A DNA stretch of 64,000 nt, taken from contig NZ_CP109150.1 of assembly GCF_035920365.1 (NCBI RefSeq), positions 6,138,001 through 6,202,000 on the forward strand, in the 5' to 3' direction. The position numbers and the translations under genes were made by a program. Origin of the DNA: Micromonospora sp. NBC_01740. GTDB taxonomy: Bacteria > Actinomycetota > Actinomycetes > Mycobacteriales > Micromonosporaceae. Below are positions 24,558 to 33,235 of this stretch, piece by piece; within the stretch, counting starts at the first letter, position 1, and every line of letters begins with the position of its first letter. Below the pieces are notes generated by a model. It searched no databases. It saw nothing but the letters and a program-made list of their open reading frames with translations, and had not been told where the DNA came from.

Positions 24558-25360
24558 CCCAGTCCCCCGCCACGCCCGACGGCGTCGACCTGACCGACCA
24601 GGTCGCCATCGTCACCGGCGGCACCCGTGGCATCGGCGCCGAGATCACCCGTACCTTCCTCAGGGCCGGGGCACGGGTGCTCGTGTGCGGCCGCAGCGAG
24701 CCCGAGCAACTGCCCGAGGTCGACGGACGCACGCCCGTCTTCGTCCGGTCGGACGTGCGCGACCCGGAGCAGGCCAAGGCCCTCGTCGCCGCGGCGGTGG
24801 ACCGGTTCGGCCGGCTCGACATCCTGGTCAACAACGCCGGTGGCGCGCCGAACGCCGACACCGCGACGGTCTCCCCCCGCTTCGTCTCGGCGATCGTCAC
24901 GCTCAACCTGCTCGCTCCGTTCTACGTCGCCCAGCAGGCCAACGAGGTCATGCAGCGTCAGGGCAGCGGGACGATCATCAACATCGGCTCGGTCGCCGGG
25001 GCCAACCCGGCCCCGGACACCGCCGCGTACGCCGCGGCCAAGGCGGGCCTGACGATGCTGACCCGGTGCCTCGGGCTCGACTTCGCGCCGGCCGTGCGGG
25101 TCAACCAGGTGACGGTGGGCCTCGTGCGGACCGAACTGTCGCACCTCTACTACGGCGACGAGGCGGGACAGGACCGCGTGGCCCGGACGATCCCCATGCG
25201 GCGGATGGCCACCCCGGCCGACGTCGCCGCGGCCTGCCTGTTGCTCGCCTCGCCGCTGGCCGGCTACGTCACCGGCACGGAGATCGTCGTCGCCGGGGGC
25301 GGTGAGATCCCGTCGCGGCACCTGGCCGCCCAGCCGCCCGGCACCGGTCCGCTCGGCTGA
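24554..25360 (+). CDS. Short-chain dehydrogenase (Rv3549c-like position)
   Basis: 268 aa SDR: VAIVTGGTRGIGAEITRTF near residue 18, ARVLVCGRSEPE, NNAGGAPNADT and INIGSVAGANPAPDTAAYAAAK with Ser-Tyr-Lys intact. Translation is coupled to fadA6 through an ATGA overlap. In mycobacteria a comparable SDR (Rv3549c) lies in the KstR2 regulon, and an oxidoreductase step on a ring-derived hydroxyacyl-CoA is plausible. Specific function is not known. Confidence 0.85.
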   Translation: MTQSPATPDGVDLTDQVAIVTGGTRGIGAEITRTFLRAGARVLVCGRSEPEQLPEVDGRTPVFVRSDVRDPEQAKALVAAAVDRFGRLDILVNNAGGAPNADTATVSPRFVSAIVTLNLLAPFYVAQQANEVMQRQGSGTIINIGSVAGANPAPDTAAYAAAKAGLTMLTRCLGLDFAPAVRVNQVTVGLVRTELSHLYYGDEAGQDRVARTIPMRRMATPADVAAACLLLASPLAGYVTGTEIVVAGGGEIPSRHLAAQPPGTGPLG

Positions 25361-25380
25361 GCCCAAGCCGGGCACGTACG

Positions 25381-25417
25381 ACAGCGGGGGCCGCACCGGT
25401 CGGTGCGCCCCCGCTGT
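25381..25417. terminator. Strong bidirectional hairpin terminator
   Basis: ACAGCGGGGG-C-CGCACCG is mirrored by CGGTGCG-CCCCCGCTGT around a GT loop, a stem of about 17 pairs with one bulge. It lies between the convergent SDR (ends 25360) and acyl-CoA dehydrogenase (ends 25439) genes. Confidence 0.85.
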
Positions 25418-25438
25418 CGTGCGCTGTCGCCTGCCGGC

Positions 25439-26584
25439 TCAGAGACCGGCGAGCGCTGCCACCTCGGCGCGGACCGTCGCCGGGGAGCCGGCCAGCAGCT
25501 GGGCCGACTTGCCGCGCTTGAAGAACAGGTGCGCGTCGTGCTCGAAGGTGAACCCGATGCCGCCGTGCAGCTGGATCGCCTCGGCGGCGACGGCCATCAG
25601 CGTGTCGGTACACACGAGCTTGGCCAGTGCCGCGTCGTGCGAGCGGGTGGCGGACCCGGTGCGCAGCGTCGTGACGAGGTGGTCGGCCGTGGCCCGCGCC
25701 CCGGCGACCGCGACGGCGAGGTCGGCGCAGCGGTGCTTGAGGGCCTGGAACGAACCGATCGGGCGGCCGAACTGCTCGCGGACCTTGAGGTACTCGACGG
25801 TGCGGTCGAGGCAGGCGCGGGCGGCGGCGGCCGACTCCAGCGCGAGCATGGCGCGCACGTGGTCGAGCAGCACCCGGGGGCCCTCGCCGCCGGGGGCGTC
25901 GACCCGGGTGGCGGCGGCCTCGCGGAGGTGCACCGTGCTCAGTCGCCGGGTCTGGTCGAGCGTCATGTGCGTCCGCACGTCCACCCCGGCGTCGGTCGGG
26001 TCCACGGCGTAGACGCCGAGCCCACCGCCGGCGTCCCGGGCGGTGACCAGGACGACGCGGGCGGCCTCGACTCCGGCGACGAGGGTCTTGGTCCCGGTCA
26101 GCGCCCACTCGTCCCCGGTGCCGGTGGCCCGGGTGGCGGTCCGCTCGAGGTCCCAGCCCGCGCCGTCCTCGGCGAGGGCACTGGCGAGGGTGAGCTGCTC
26201 GTCCACGACGCGCGCCAGCAGGGGCTCGGCGCTCGGGCCGAGGGCGCGGGCGGCGAGGACCGCGGCGAGGCTCGTCGCGAGCGCGCCGGGCACGAGCCGG
26301 GCCCCGAGCTCCTCGATGACGGCGGTCGCGGCGGACACGTCGAGGCCGAGCCCGCCGAGGTGCTCCGGCACGACGAGGCCGAGCAGGCCCAGCTCAGCCG
26401 TGAGCAGCTCGTGCAGCCGCGGGTCGTGGCCCTGCGCCCCGACCATGAGCTCGTGGGTGCGGCGCAGGTCGGCCTGCTCGTCGAGCACCTCGACGATGGA
26501 GGCGCGGATCTGGGCCACCTCCTCGGCCGCCTCGGGACGCAACGTCCCGGCCACCGGCTGGGGGTCGGCGCTCGCGTGGGTCAT
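25439..26584 (-). CDS. Acyl-CoA dehydrogenase, short partner type
   Basis: 381 aa. It has the ACAD helical C-terminus with VEYLKVREQFGRPIGSFQAL and EAIQLHGGIGFTFEHDAHLF, preceded by a divergent N-terminal half (residues 1-150), typical for the second subunit of steroid heterotetramers. ATG 26584 comes ten bases after the fadE30 stop, so the two are likely to work together or at least to be co-expressed. FadE33 is a possible counterpart, not proven. Confidence 0.85.
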   Translation of the reverse strand: MTHASADPQPVAGTLRPEAAEEVAQIRASIVEVLDEQADLRRTHELMVGAQGHDPRLHELLTAELGLLGLVVPEHLGGLGLDVSAATAVIEELGARLVPGALATSLAAVLAARALGPSAEPLLARVVDEQLTLASALAEDGAGWDLERTATRATGTGDEWALTGTKTLVAGVEAARVVLVTARDAGGGLGVYAVDPTDAGVDVRTHMTLDQTRRLSTVHLREAAATRVDAPGGEGPRVLLDHVRAMLALESAAAARACLDRTVEYLKVREQFGRPIGSFQALKHRCADLAVAVAGARATADHLVTTLRTGSATRSHDAALAKLVCTDTLMAVAAEAIQLHGGIGFTFEHDAHLFFKRGKSAQLLAGSPATVRAEVAALAGL

Positions 26585-26594
26585 CGTCCTCACC

Positions 26595-27779
26595 TCATCG
26601 GGGCAGACCGAGCAGGCGCTCGGCGATGATGTTGCGCTGGATCTCGTTGGAGCCGCCGTAGATCGTGTTGGCGCGGCTGAAGAGGAAGTGGGTCTGGGCG
26701 TCGTCCAGCTCGTACCCGGGCCCGGTGAGCAGCGCCCCGGCCCCCTCGACGTCGACCGCGAGCTCGCCGAGCGAACGGTTCCACGTGGCCCACTGGAGCT
26801 TGGAGATCGACGCCTCCAGGCCGGACAGCCCCGCACCCGCGGACGCGAGCAGCCGCACCGCCGAGTGCCGCATCACCTCGAGCCCGATGTACGCCTCGAC
26901 GAGGCGGTCACGCAGCGCCGGCTCCTGCCAGGCGCCGTTCTCGTGGGCCCGGGCGATGACGGCGTCGAGGCGCCGACGGAAACCGATCTGCTGGCCGAGG
27001 GTGGACACGCCGCGCTCGAAGCCCAGGGTGCCCATGGCGACCTTCCAGCCCTCGCCCTCGGCGCCGACGCGGTGCTCGACGGCGGCGACGGCCCCGTCGA
27101 AGAAGACCTCGTTGAACTCGCTCGTGCCGGTCAGCTGGGTGATCGGGCGCACCGTGATGCCGGGCTGGTGCATCGGCACGAGCAGGTAGGACAGGCCCGC
27201 GTGCCGGGTCGAGCCGGGGTCGGTGCGGCACAGCACGAAGCACCAGTCGGCCAGGTGCGCGAGCGAGGTCCACACCTTCTGCCCGGTGATGACGTAGCTG
27301 TCGCCCCGGCGCTCGGCGCGGGTACGCACCCCGGCGAGGTCCGAGCCGGCGTCGGGCTCGGAGTAGCCCTGGCACCAGATGTCCTCGCCGCTGGTGATGC
27401 CGGGCAGGAACCGCGCCTTCTGCTCCGGCGTGCCGAAGGCGAGCAGGGTCGGGCCGAGCAGTTGCTCGGACATGTGCCCGAGCCGGCCGGGGGCGGCCGC
27501 GCGGGCGTACTCCTCGTGGTAGATGACCTGCTGGGCCAGGGTGGCGGGGCGACCGCCGTACTCGCTGGGCCAGCCGAGGCCGATCCAGCCGGCCCGGCCC
27601 AGGTGGCGCTCCCACTCGCGGCGCAGCTCGTGCGCCTCGTGCTCGCGTCCCTCGCCGCCGGTGCCGACGGCCCCGGCGAACGGCCCGCTGAGGGCCTCGT
27701 GGAGCCAGCCGCGGATCTCGGCCCGGAACTGCTCGTCGCTCACCGGCGCGCCGGTGGCCTGCGCCGCGTCCGTACCCAT
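26595..27779 (-). CDS. fadE30: Acyl-CoA dehydrogenase, FadE30-like
   Basis: 394 aa. Full-length FadE with AGWIGLGWPSEYGGRPATLA, SEQLLGPTLLAFGTPEQKAR, IWCQGYSEPDAGSDLAGV, TGQKVWTSLAHLADWCFVL, FNEVFFDGA and the C-terminal ANTIYGGSNEIQRNIIAERL. These recall FadE30 (Rv3560c), the first beta-oxidation dehydrogenase acting on HIP-CoA. It starts one base after the Rv3548c-like SDR stop and is followed by a short ACAD partner gene. Good match along the length. Confidence 0.92.
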   Translation of the reverse strand: MGTDAAQATGAPVSDEQFRAEIRGWLHEALSGPFAGAVGTGGEGREHEAHELRREWERHLGRAGWIGLGWPSEYGGRPATLAQQVIYHEEYARAAAPGRLGHMSEQLLGPTLLAFGTPEQKARFLPGITSGEDIWCQGYSEPDAGSDLAGVRTRAERRGDSYVITGQKVWTSLAHLADWCFVLCRTDPGSTRHAGLSYLLVPMHQPGITVRPITQLTGTSEFNEVFFDGAVAAVEHRVGAEGEGWKVAMGTLGFERGVSTLGQQIGFRRRLDAVIARAHENGAWQEPALRDRLVEAYIGLEVMRHSAVRLLASAGAGLSGLEASISKLQWATWNRSLGELAVDVEGAGALLTGPGYELDDAQTHFLFSRANTIYGGSNEIQRNIIAERLLGLPR

Positions 27780-27780
27780 G

Positions 27781-28665
27781 TCAGGCGCCGTAGACGGGGG
27801 TCGGCGGCTCGGCGCGGGCGATGAGGTCGGCGATCGCGTCGGTGAGTTCCTCCGGCTTCCACCGCTCGCCCCTGGTGGCGGTTGGCCCGTGGCGCCAGCC
27901 GTCGGCGAGCGAGACCTCGCCGCCGGCGACCTCGAAGACGGCTCCGGTGACGGCCTGCGCGGCGTCGGACCCGAGCCAGACCACGAGGGGGGAGACGTTG
28001 GCCGGGTCCATCGCGTCGAAGCCCGTCTCGGGGGCGGCCATCGCCTCGGCGAAGACGGCCTCGGTCATCGGCGTACGGGCCGAGGGGGCGATCGCGTTGA
28101 CGACGATGCCGTAGCGGGCCCACTCGACGGCCGCGATCCGGGTCAGGGCGGCGATCCCGGCCTTGGCGGCGCCGTAGTTGCCCTGCCCGACGCTGCCCAT
28201 GAGCCCCGCGCCGGAAGACGTGTTGACGACGCGCGCGGCGACCTGTCGGCCGGCCTTGGCCTCGTCCCGCCAGTACACGGCGGCGTGGCGCATCGGGACG
28301 AAGTGGCCCTTGAGGTCGACCCGCAGGACGAGGTCCCACTCCTGCTCGCTCATGTTGACCAGCATCCGGTCGCGGTTGATGCCGGCGTTGTTGACGAGGG
28401 TGTGCAGCCCGCCGAAGGTCTCGACGGTCTCGCGCACGAGGCGCTCACCGTAGGCCCAGTCGCTGACGTCGCCGGCGCTGACGACCGCGCGACCGCCCGC
28501 TGCGCGGATCTCGTCGACGACGGCCTGGGCCGCCTCCCGGCTGCTCTCGACGTCGTTGACGACGACGTCGGCGCCCTGCCGGGCGTACTCGAGGGCGTGC
28601 ACCCGGCCCAGCCCCTGTCCCGCACCGGTCACGATCACCGTTCGTCCTACGCAGAAGCCGCTCAC
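27781..28665 (-). CDS. Rv3548c-like short-chain dehydrogenase
   Basis: 294 aa SDR: TVIVTGAGQGLGRVHALEY, NNAGINRDRMLVNMSEQEWD, NTSSGAGLMGSVGQGNYGAAK (catalytic set complete) and the long tail MDPANVSPLVVWLGSDAAQ to ARAEPPTPVYGA. The same tail occurs in the mycobacterial KstR2-regulon SDR Rv3548c, thought to act as a 3-hydroxyacyl-CoA dehydrogenase. The GTG at 28665 is chosen because AAAGGG sits about six bases upstream; GTG 28680 would have none. First gene of the transcript carrying fadE30. Confidence 0.87.
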   Translation of the reverse strand: MSGFCVGRTVIVTGAGQGLGRVHALEYARQGADVVVNDVESSREAAQAVVDEIRAAGGRAVVSAGDVSDWAYGERLVRETVETFGGLHTLVNNAGINRDRMLVNMSEQEWDLVLRVDLKGHFVPMRHAAVYWRDEAKAGRQVAARVVNTSSGAGLMGSVGQGNYGAAKAGIAALTRIAAVEWARYGIVVNAIAPSARTPMTEAVFAEAMAAPETGFDAMDPANVSPLVVWLGSDAAQAVTGAVFEVAGGEVSLADGWRHGPTATRGERWKPEELTDAIADLIARAEPPTPVYGA

Positions 28666-28722
28666 GACACGCCCTTTCACTCGTGGTGCGGCCAGAAAAC
28701 CACACCCGACGCTAGCTATGCA

Positions 28723-28736
28723 AGCAAGCGCTTGGT
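28723..28736. promoter_or_regulatory. KstR2-type operator between the fadE30 operon and the MFS gene
   Basis: AGCAAGCGCTTGGT, a perfect consensus match. It is 58 bases upstream of the SDR start and 36 bases upstream of the MFS start, so both directions can be repressed. A TAGGGT hexamer overlaps its right edge and may be the -10 of the MFS promoter. Confidence 0.9.
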
Positions 28737-28771
28737 AGGGTCCGCGAAACGACAGAAGGACGGCGGACCAC

Positions 28772-29992
28772 GTGACGATGTTCTCGGCCCTGCGATTCCG
28801 AGACTTCCGCTTCGTACTCCTGACCCTGGTGCTGTCCCAGGCCGGCTACTGGGGCTGCAACATCGCCTTCCAGTCGGTGCTCACCGAGGTCGACGGCACC
28901 CCGGCGACGATGGGCGCGCTCTTCTTCTGCCTGCTCGTGCCGTTCACGCTCTTCTCCATCCCGGCCGGGGTGCTGGCCGACGCCTTCGACCGGCGACGGC
29001 TGCAGATCGGCGTGCTCCTGGCGACGAGCGCCCTGGCCGGGATCTGCGCGGCGACGGTCGCGGCCAGGGTCGTCGACCTGCCCGTGCTGCTCGTGCTCGC
29101 CTTCCTCGCCGGCACCGGGATCAGCTTCCTGTCCCCGGTGACCCAGGCACTCGTGGCCAACACCGTCCCGGCCGAGGCGCTCGGCAACGCCGTCCCGATC
29201 CAGGCCGCCGGGCTCAACCTCGCCCGCTCGATCGGCCCCGCGGTCGCCGGGCTGATCCTCGTGGCCTGGGGACCGCTGGGCACGTTCGTGATGTACGCGA
29301 CGCTCAGCCTCGCCGCGGTCGCCGCCGCGGTCGCGGTGCGCACCCGTCGCGTCCCGCCGGTCACCCCGGTGGTCCGCGAGGGCCTGGCCGCGCAGGTCCG
29401 CGCCGGCATCCGGCACGCCCGGGAGCGGCCCCCGGCCGCGCTCTGCCTGGTCATCGTAGGGGTCAACGCCTTCTTCGGGTGCACCTTCACGACCCAGCTC
29501 GCCGTCCGGGCGACCTCGACCTCGGACCATCCGGAGACGGTCTTCCCCATGCTCGTGGCCCTGACCGGGCTGGGCTCGTTCCTCGGGGTCCTCGTCGTGG
29601 CCCGGCTCTCCGGGCGCGTCGCCACCGTGTGGCACGCCGCGGCCACCCTCGGCCTGCTCGCCGTGAGCACCGCGCTGCTCGGGGCGGCGACGACAGTTCC
29701 CGTGCTCGCGGGGGCCGCGCTGCTGTGCGGCTCGTTCAGCATCGGCGCCATGGTGATCCTGCAGACGGTCGTCCAGCGGGTCGTCGACGACGCGCAGCGC
29801 GGCCGGGCGATGAGCCTCTACTTCCTCGGCTGGGGCGGCATGCCGTTCGGTGCCCTCCTGCTCGGCGGGCTGAGCACGTGGTTCGGCTCCGCGACCGCCT
29901 TCCTGCTGTACGCCGCCGCGTGCCTCGCGACGGCGATCACGGTGATCGTGTGGTTGCGGCGCGGGGGCACCGCCCCCCTGCCCGCGACGTGA
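28772..29992 (+). CDS. Major facilitator superfamily transporter (EntS/MFS_3-like)
   Basis: 406 aa, about 12 hydrophobic segments. After FRDFRFVLLTLVLSQAGYW comes the inter-helix loop GVLADAFDRRRLQIGV typical of MFS loop 2-3, and the second half carries VVARLSGRVATVWHAAA. The pattern fits drug/metabolite exporters of the EntS type. GTG 28772 is used (AGAAGGA lies upstream), ATG 28778 is possible. Placement under the operator suggests export of a pathway intermediate or toxic steroid, or uptake; direction cannot be read from the sequence. Confidence 0.82.
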   Translation: MTMFSALRFRDFRFVLLTLVLSQAGYWGCNIAFQSVLTEVDGTPATMGALFFCLLVPFTLFSIPAGVLADAFDRRRLQIGVLLATSALAGICAATVAARVVDLPVLLVLAFLAGTGISFLSPVTQALVANTVPAEALGNAVPIQAAGLNLARSIGPAVAGLILVAWGPLGTFVMYATLSLAAVAAAVAVRTRRVPPVTPVVREGLAAQVRAGIRHARERPPAALCLVIVGVNAFFGCTFTTQLAVRATSTSDHPETVFPMLVALTGLGSFLGVLVVARLSGRVATVWHAAATLGLLAVSTALLGAATTVPVLAGAALLCGSFSIGAMVILQTVVQRVVDDAQRGRAMSLYFLGWGGMPFGALLLGGLSTWFGSATAFLLYAAACLATAITVIVWLRRGGTAPLPAT

Positions 29993-30046
29993 CCGCCCCG
30001 GCCCCTCCTGCTACTGCCGACCCACCGCCCCTTGAAGGAGTTCGCC

Positions 30047-30868
30047 GTGACCGACCAGTCCCCCCCGACCACGCCCGCGGCGGCGCTGCCCGTGCCCGCC
30101 GACTTCGCCCACCGCACCGGTGTCGCGCTCGTCACCGGGGGCAGCGGCGGCATCGGCCGGGTCGTCGCCCTCGAGCTGGCCCGCCGGGGGTCGGCGGTGG
30201 CGATCACCTACCGCAGCAACGCCGAGGCGGCCCGGCAGGTGCTCGACGAACTGCCGCCCGTCGCGTCCGGCACGCACTCGGCGCACCATCTCGACCTCAC
30301 CGACGCCGAGGCCACCGCCGCGCTCGTGACCGAGCTCACCGGAAGCCACGGTCCGCTGCACACGATCGTGCACGCGGCCGGGCCGCACGTGCCCATGCGG
30401 CACCTGTCGACGGTGCGGCCCGCGCAGTTCGCCGCGCAGGTGGCCAACGACACGACCGCCTTCTTCACGCTGGTCTCGGCCTGCCTGCCGGCCCTGCGGG
30501 AAAGCCACGGCAACGTCGTGGCCATCACGACCGCGGCGACGGCGCGCTACCCCACCCGCGACGGCCTCTCCGCCGCACCGAAGGCGGCGGTCGAGGCGCT
30601 CGTGCGGGCCTTCGCCAACGAGGAGGGCCGCTTCGGCATCCGGTTCAACTGCGTCGGGCCGGGCATGCTCACCGACGGGATGGCCGAGCGGCTCATCGCC
30701 TCGGGAGACCTCGACGAACGCGCCCTGGCCGTCGCCCGGTCCTCGACCCCGCTGCGGCGGTTCGGCGACGCGCTCGACATCGCCGAGGCCGCCTGCTTCC
30801 TGGCCAGCGACCGGGCCGACTTCGTCACCGGGCAGAAGCTCGACGTCGACGGCGGCTTCGGTGTCTGA
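30047..30868 (+). CDS. SDR-fold protein with altered catalytic tyrosine
   Basis: 273 aa. The Rossmann site VALVTGGSGGIGRVVALEL and the C-terminal FLASDRADFVTGQKLDVDGG are standard SDR. In the active-site segment it reads TTAATARYPTRDGLSAAPK, where the usual YxxxK becomes SAAPK: Lys is kept but Tyr is Ser. NNAG is replaced by HAAG. It may be catalytically weak, use another residue, or bind a ligand only. The GTG at 30047 is chosen for GAAGGAG six bases upstream. Co-directional with the MFS gene 54 bases before. Confidence 0.78.
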   Translation: MTDQSPPTTPAAALPVPADFAHRTGVALVTGGSGGIGRVVALELARRGSAVAITYRSNAEAARQVLDELPPVASGTHSAHHLDLTDAEATAALVTELTGSHGPLHTIVHAAGPHVPMRHLSTVRPAQFAAQVANDTTAFFTLVSACLPALRESHGNVVAITTAATARYPTRDGLSAAPKAAVEALVRAFANEEGRFGIRFNCVGPGMLTDGMAERLIASGDLDERALAVARSSTPLRRFGDALDIAEAACFLASDRADFVTGQKLDVDGGFGV

Positions 30869-31460
30869 ACAGCCCCGGTCCCCGTCGACTTCGGGCCCCG
30901 GTGGCGAAGGGGACGCGGCGACCAGGGCCTCCGACGCGGTCGGGCTGGAGGTGCTGCTCGCCGAGCGGGCCATCGAGCGGGCCCTGCTGCGCTACGCGCG
31001 CGGGGTCGACCGGATGGACCGGGACCTCGCCGCGAGCGCCTTCCACCCGGACGCCCGGATCACCCTCGGCGGCACCGTGGCCGACCGGGACACGACGCTG
31101 GACGTGGTCTTCGCGCTCGTGGCGCGGCGCACCATGACGATGCACTACCTGACGAACGTCCTGGTCGAGCTCGACCCGACCGACCCGGACCGGGCCCGGG
31201 CCGAGACGTACGGCATCGCGTTCCAGCGCAGCGCGTCGGAGCCGCCGCACGGCAACATCGTCAGCGGGTTCCGCTACGTCGACCTCGTCACCCGGCGCGC
31301 GGGTGAGTGGCGGGTACGGGAACGTCTCACCGTCTCGGAGTGGCAGCGGGTCGACGACCTCGCCGGACAGTGGCCGCTCCCCGAGGCCTCGCTGCGGGGA
31401 GCCCGCGACGGGTCCGACCCGGCCAGCCGCCCGTGGCCGCCCGACGGCCCGGGTACCTAG
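30861..31460 (+). CDS. SnoaL/NTF2-like protein
   Basis: 199 aa. A 30-residue disordered leader precedes an NTF2-like cone fold: ERAIERALLRYARGVDRMDR, then FHPDARITLGGTVADRD, TMHYLTNVLVEL and REWRVRERLTVSEWQ-like strands. This is the SnoaL-like fold used by ketosteroid isomerases, polyketide cyclases and ring hydroxylation small subunits. GTG 30861 overlaps the SDR stop by eight bases. A role as isomerase, dehydratase or lid partner of the SDR is possible; catalytic residues cannot be assigned with confidence. Confidence 0.75.
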   Translation: MSEQPRSPSTSGPGGEGDAATRASDAVGLEVLLAERAIERALLRYARGVDRMDRDLAASAFHPDARITLGGTVADRDTTLDVVFALVARRTMTMHYLTNVLVELDPTDPDRARAETYGIAFQRSASEPPHGNIVSGFRYVDLVTRRAGEWRVRERLTVSEWQRVDDLAGQWPLPEASLRGARDGSDPASRPWPPDGPGT

Positions 31461-31476
31461 CCACCGGACAGTGCCG

Positions 31477-32292
31477 TCAGCTCGGGCCGGGGCGCGACCC
31501 GCCGAGCATCGCGCGCATCCCGCCGTGGTTGCCGGCGACGAGGGCGGCCCGGTCCAGGCCGGAGCGCCGCGCGGCGACCTCGGCCTGCTGGCGCACGACG
31601 TGTACCGGGCCGGCACCCAGGGCTGCCAGCCCCTGGGCGGCGACGTCGGCCGGGTCGGCCGCTTTGGTCAGGTCGAGGCCGGCCCGCTGCATGGCCGGGG
31701 TGGCCGTGAGCCCGAGCACGAGGTGCAGCACGTCGACGCCGACCTGCCCGAGTTCGAGCCACAGGCCCTCGGTGAAGATCCGGGCGAAGGCCTTGGCCGC
31801 GGCGTAGACGCCGATGTCGGCGTGGCCGAGGTAGCCGGCCGAGGAGCCGACGACGAGAATGCCGCCACGGCCGCGTGCGGCGAGCCGGGCACCGAGCTCC
31901 CGGCAAAGTTCGAGCGGGCGGGTGACGTTGAGATCGATGACGGCCTGGACGCGGGCGAGGTCCGCCTCGACGAAGCGGCTGCGGTAGGTGTTCGCGCCGG
32001 CGTTGAGGACGAGCAGGCCGAGGTCGAGGTCGGCGACGGCCTCGACGATCCGGGCGGTCGCGTCCGCGTCGAGCAGGTCCAGTGCGAGCACGCGGCACGG
32101 GGCCCCGTGGGCCCGCACCCGGTCGGCGACCTCCTCGAGGGCCTCAGGCTTGCGGGCGACGAGCACGACGCCGAGGCCGGCCCGGGCCAGCTGCTCGGCG
32201 AACGCGGCGCCGACCCCCTCGGAGCCGCCGACGACCAGGGCCCAGGGCCCGTAGCGCTCGCGCAGGCCGGTCACGCCGGGAGCCGCGCTCAT
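31477..32292 (-). CDS. Short-chain dehydrogenase
   Basis: 271 aa SDR of the 17-beta-hydroxysteroid-dehydrogenase-12-like kind: ALVVGGSEGVGAAFAEQLA near residue 18, VLVARKPEALEEVADRV, LNAGANTY and VVGSSAGYLGHADIGVYAAA followed by K (Ser-Tyr-Lys intact). It starts in an ATGA overlap with the EthD-like gene, and converges on the SnoaL-like gene with only 16 bases between stops. A ketosteroid or ketoacyl reductase role is plausible. Confidence 0.83.
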   Translation of the reverse strand: MSAAPGVTGLRERYGPWALVVGGSEGVGAAFAEQLARAGLGVVLVARKPEALEEVADRVRAHGAPCRVLALDLLDADATARIVEAVADLDLGLLVLNAGANTYRSRFVEADLARVQAVIDLNVTRPLELCRELGARLAARGRGGILVVGSSAGYLGHADIGVYAAAKAFARIFTEGLWLELGQVGVDVLHLVLGLTATPAMQRAGLDLTKAADPADVAAQGLAALGAGPVHVVRQQAEVAARRSGLDRAALVAGNHGGMRAMLGGSRPGPS

Positions 32293-33086
32293 GACCCCGC
32301 CCCGCGCTCCGTCGCGGCGGGCTCGTCGAACCAGTCCCACTCCCAGGGGGTGATGGTGGCCAGGGGCCCGGTGAGCAGCGGGGTGGCCGTGCTGGCGAGC
32401 GTTGCGGGCGGGGCCGGCAGCGGATCCGCGGCCAGGTCCCGCGCGAACTCGACCGGGTCGGCCTCGAGGTAGGTGAGGCGGATCCGCGTGACCGGTCCGT
32501 CGGGGTTGCTGCGGCTCGGGGCGCTGCGGAAGGTCCACACGCCCGCGACACCGTCGCGCGCGAGCAGGTCGGGCACCTGGGTCTCGTGCTCGAACCGGGA
32601 CAGGTCGGCCACGTCGGGGTGCGGGGAGGTCTCGACCCGGTTCACCTCGACGTACACCCCGCGGTGGGGTCGGAAGGGCAGCGCGGCGAGGGTGACGAGG
32701 GCCCGGGGCGCCACGTAGCCCCGGACGGGACGGAACATCCGGGTCATCGGCCGTTCGGTCCAGGCCAGCTCCGGACGCCGGCCCTGGTGGATCGCCCGGT
32801 CGCCGAGGTCCTTCCACTCGCCGATCGAGTCCGCGGCCGGCTCGGCGAACCAGTACATCGCCAGGTACTGGCTGCCGGCGAGGGCGGGGTCGGGGTAGCT
32901 GCCGAGCCGCTCGCACGCGGGGGTACGCACCCAGCGGTCGCCGTGGACGACGCCGGGCAGGGCGAGGTTCTCGGGGCGGTGGTCGAGCTGATGCCACGCG
33001 TTGTAGTCGCGATGGCGCGCGGGGTCGGTCACCTTCGGGAACGAGAAGAAGGCGCGGGTGGCGGTCTCCGGGGTGCTCGGGATCAT
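32289..33086 (-). CDS. EthD/dabb-like protein of unknown function
   Basis: 265 aa. The first half has FFSFPKVTDPARHRDYNAWH followed by a QLDHRPENLALPGVVHGDRW region, resembling the ferredoxin-like EthD domain in which a small protein assists a monooxygenase or cyclase. A second repeat-like half begins near LVTLAALPFRPHRGVYVEVN, so two such domains are likely. ATG 33086 is preferred over GTG 33101 because GGAGAGG is six bases before it. It leads a two-gene unit with the SDR, divergent from the three-domain hydratase at 33236. No specific reaction can be named. Confidence 0.65.
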   Translation of the reverse strand: MIPSTPETATRAFFSFPKVTDPARHRDYNAWHQLDHRPENLALPGVVHGDRWVRTPACERLGSYPDPALAGSQYLAMYWFAEPAADSIGEWKDLGDRAIHQGRRPELAWTERPMTRMFRPVRGYVAPRALVTLAALPFRPHRGVYVEVNRVETSPHPDVADLSRFEHETQVPDLLARDGVAGVWTFRSAPSRSNPDGPVTRIRLTYLEADPVEFARDLAADPLPAPPATLASTATPLLTGPLATITPWEWDWFDEPAATERGAGS

Positions 33087-33193
33087 CTCGGCCCTCTCCA
33101 CGGGTGGGCGCTGGTGGAGCGCGATCGGGCCGGCGTCGCCGCCGCGCTCGGCCGCTGACGCTTGACCCTAGGGCCGCACCAGCACTACCGTCA

Positions 33194-33207
33194 AGCAAGC
33201 GCTTGGT
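33194..33207. promoter_or_regulatory. KstR2-type operator between the EthD-like and hydratase genes
   Basis: AGCAAGCGCTTGGT, perfect match to the consensus. It is only 29 bases before the plus-strand ATG at 33236 and about 108 before the EthD-like start, so repression of the hydratase gene by steric block is expected. Confidence 0.9.
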
Positions 33208-33235
33208 TGACATAAGTGCCCGCGAAGGAGCCCCC

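Noticed and set aside
27523..31137. Open frame of more than 1200 codons on the plus strand
   Set aside because: It crosses the MFS and SDR genes in another frame and runs antisense to fadE30; composition is low-complexity Arg/Ala/Pro, with no conserved motif.
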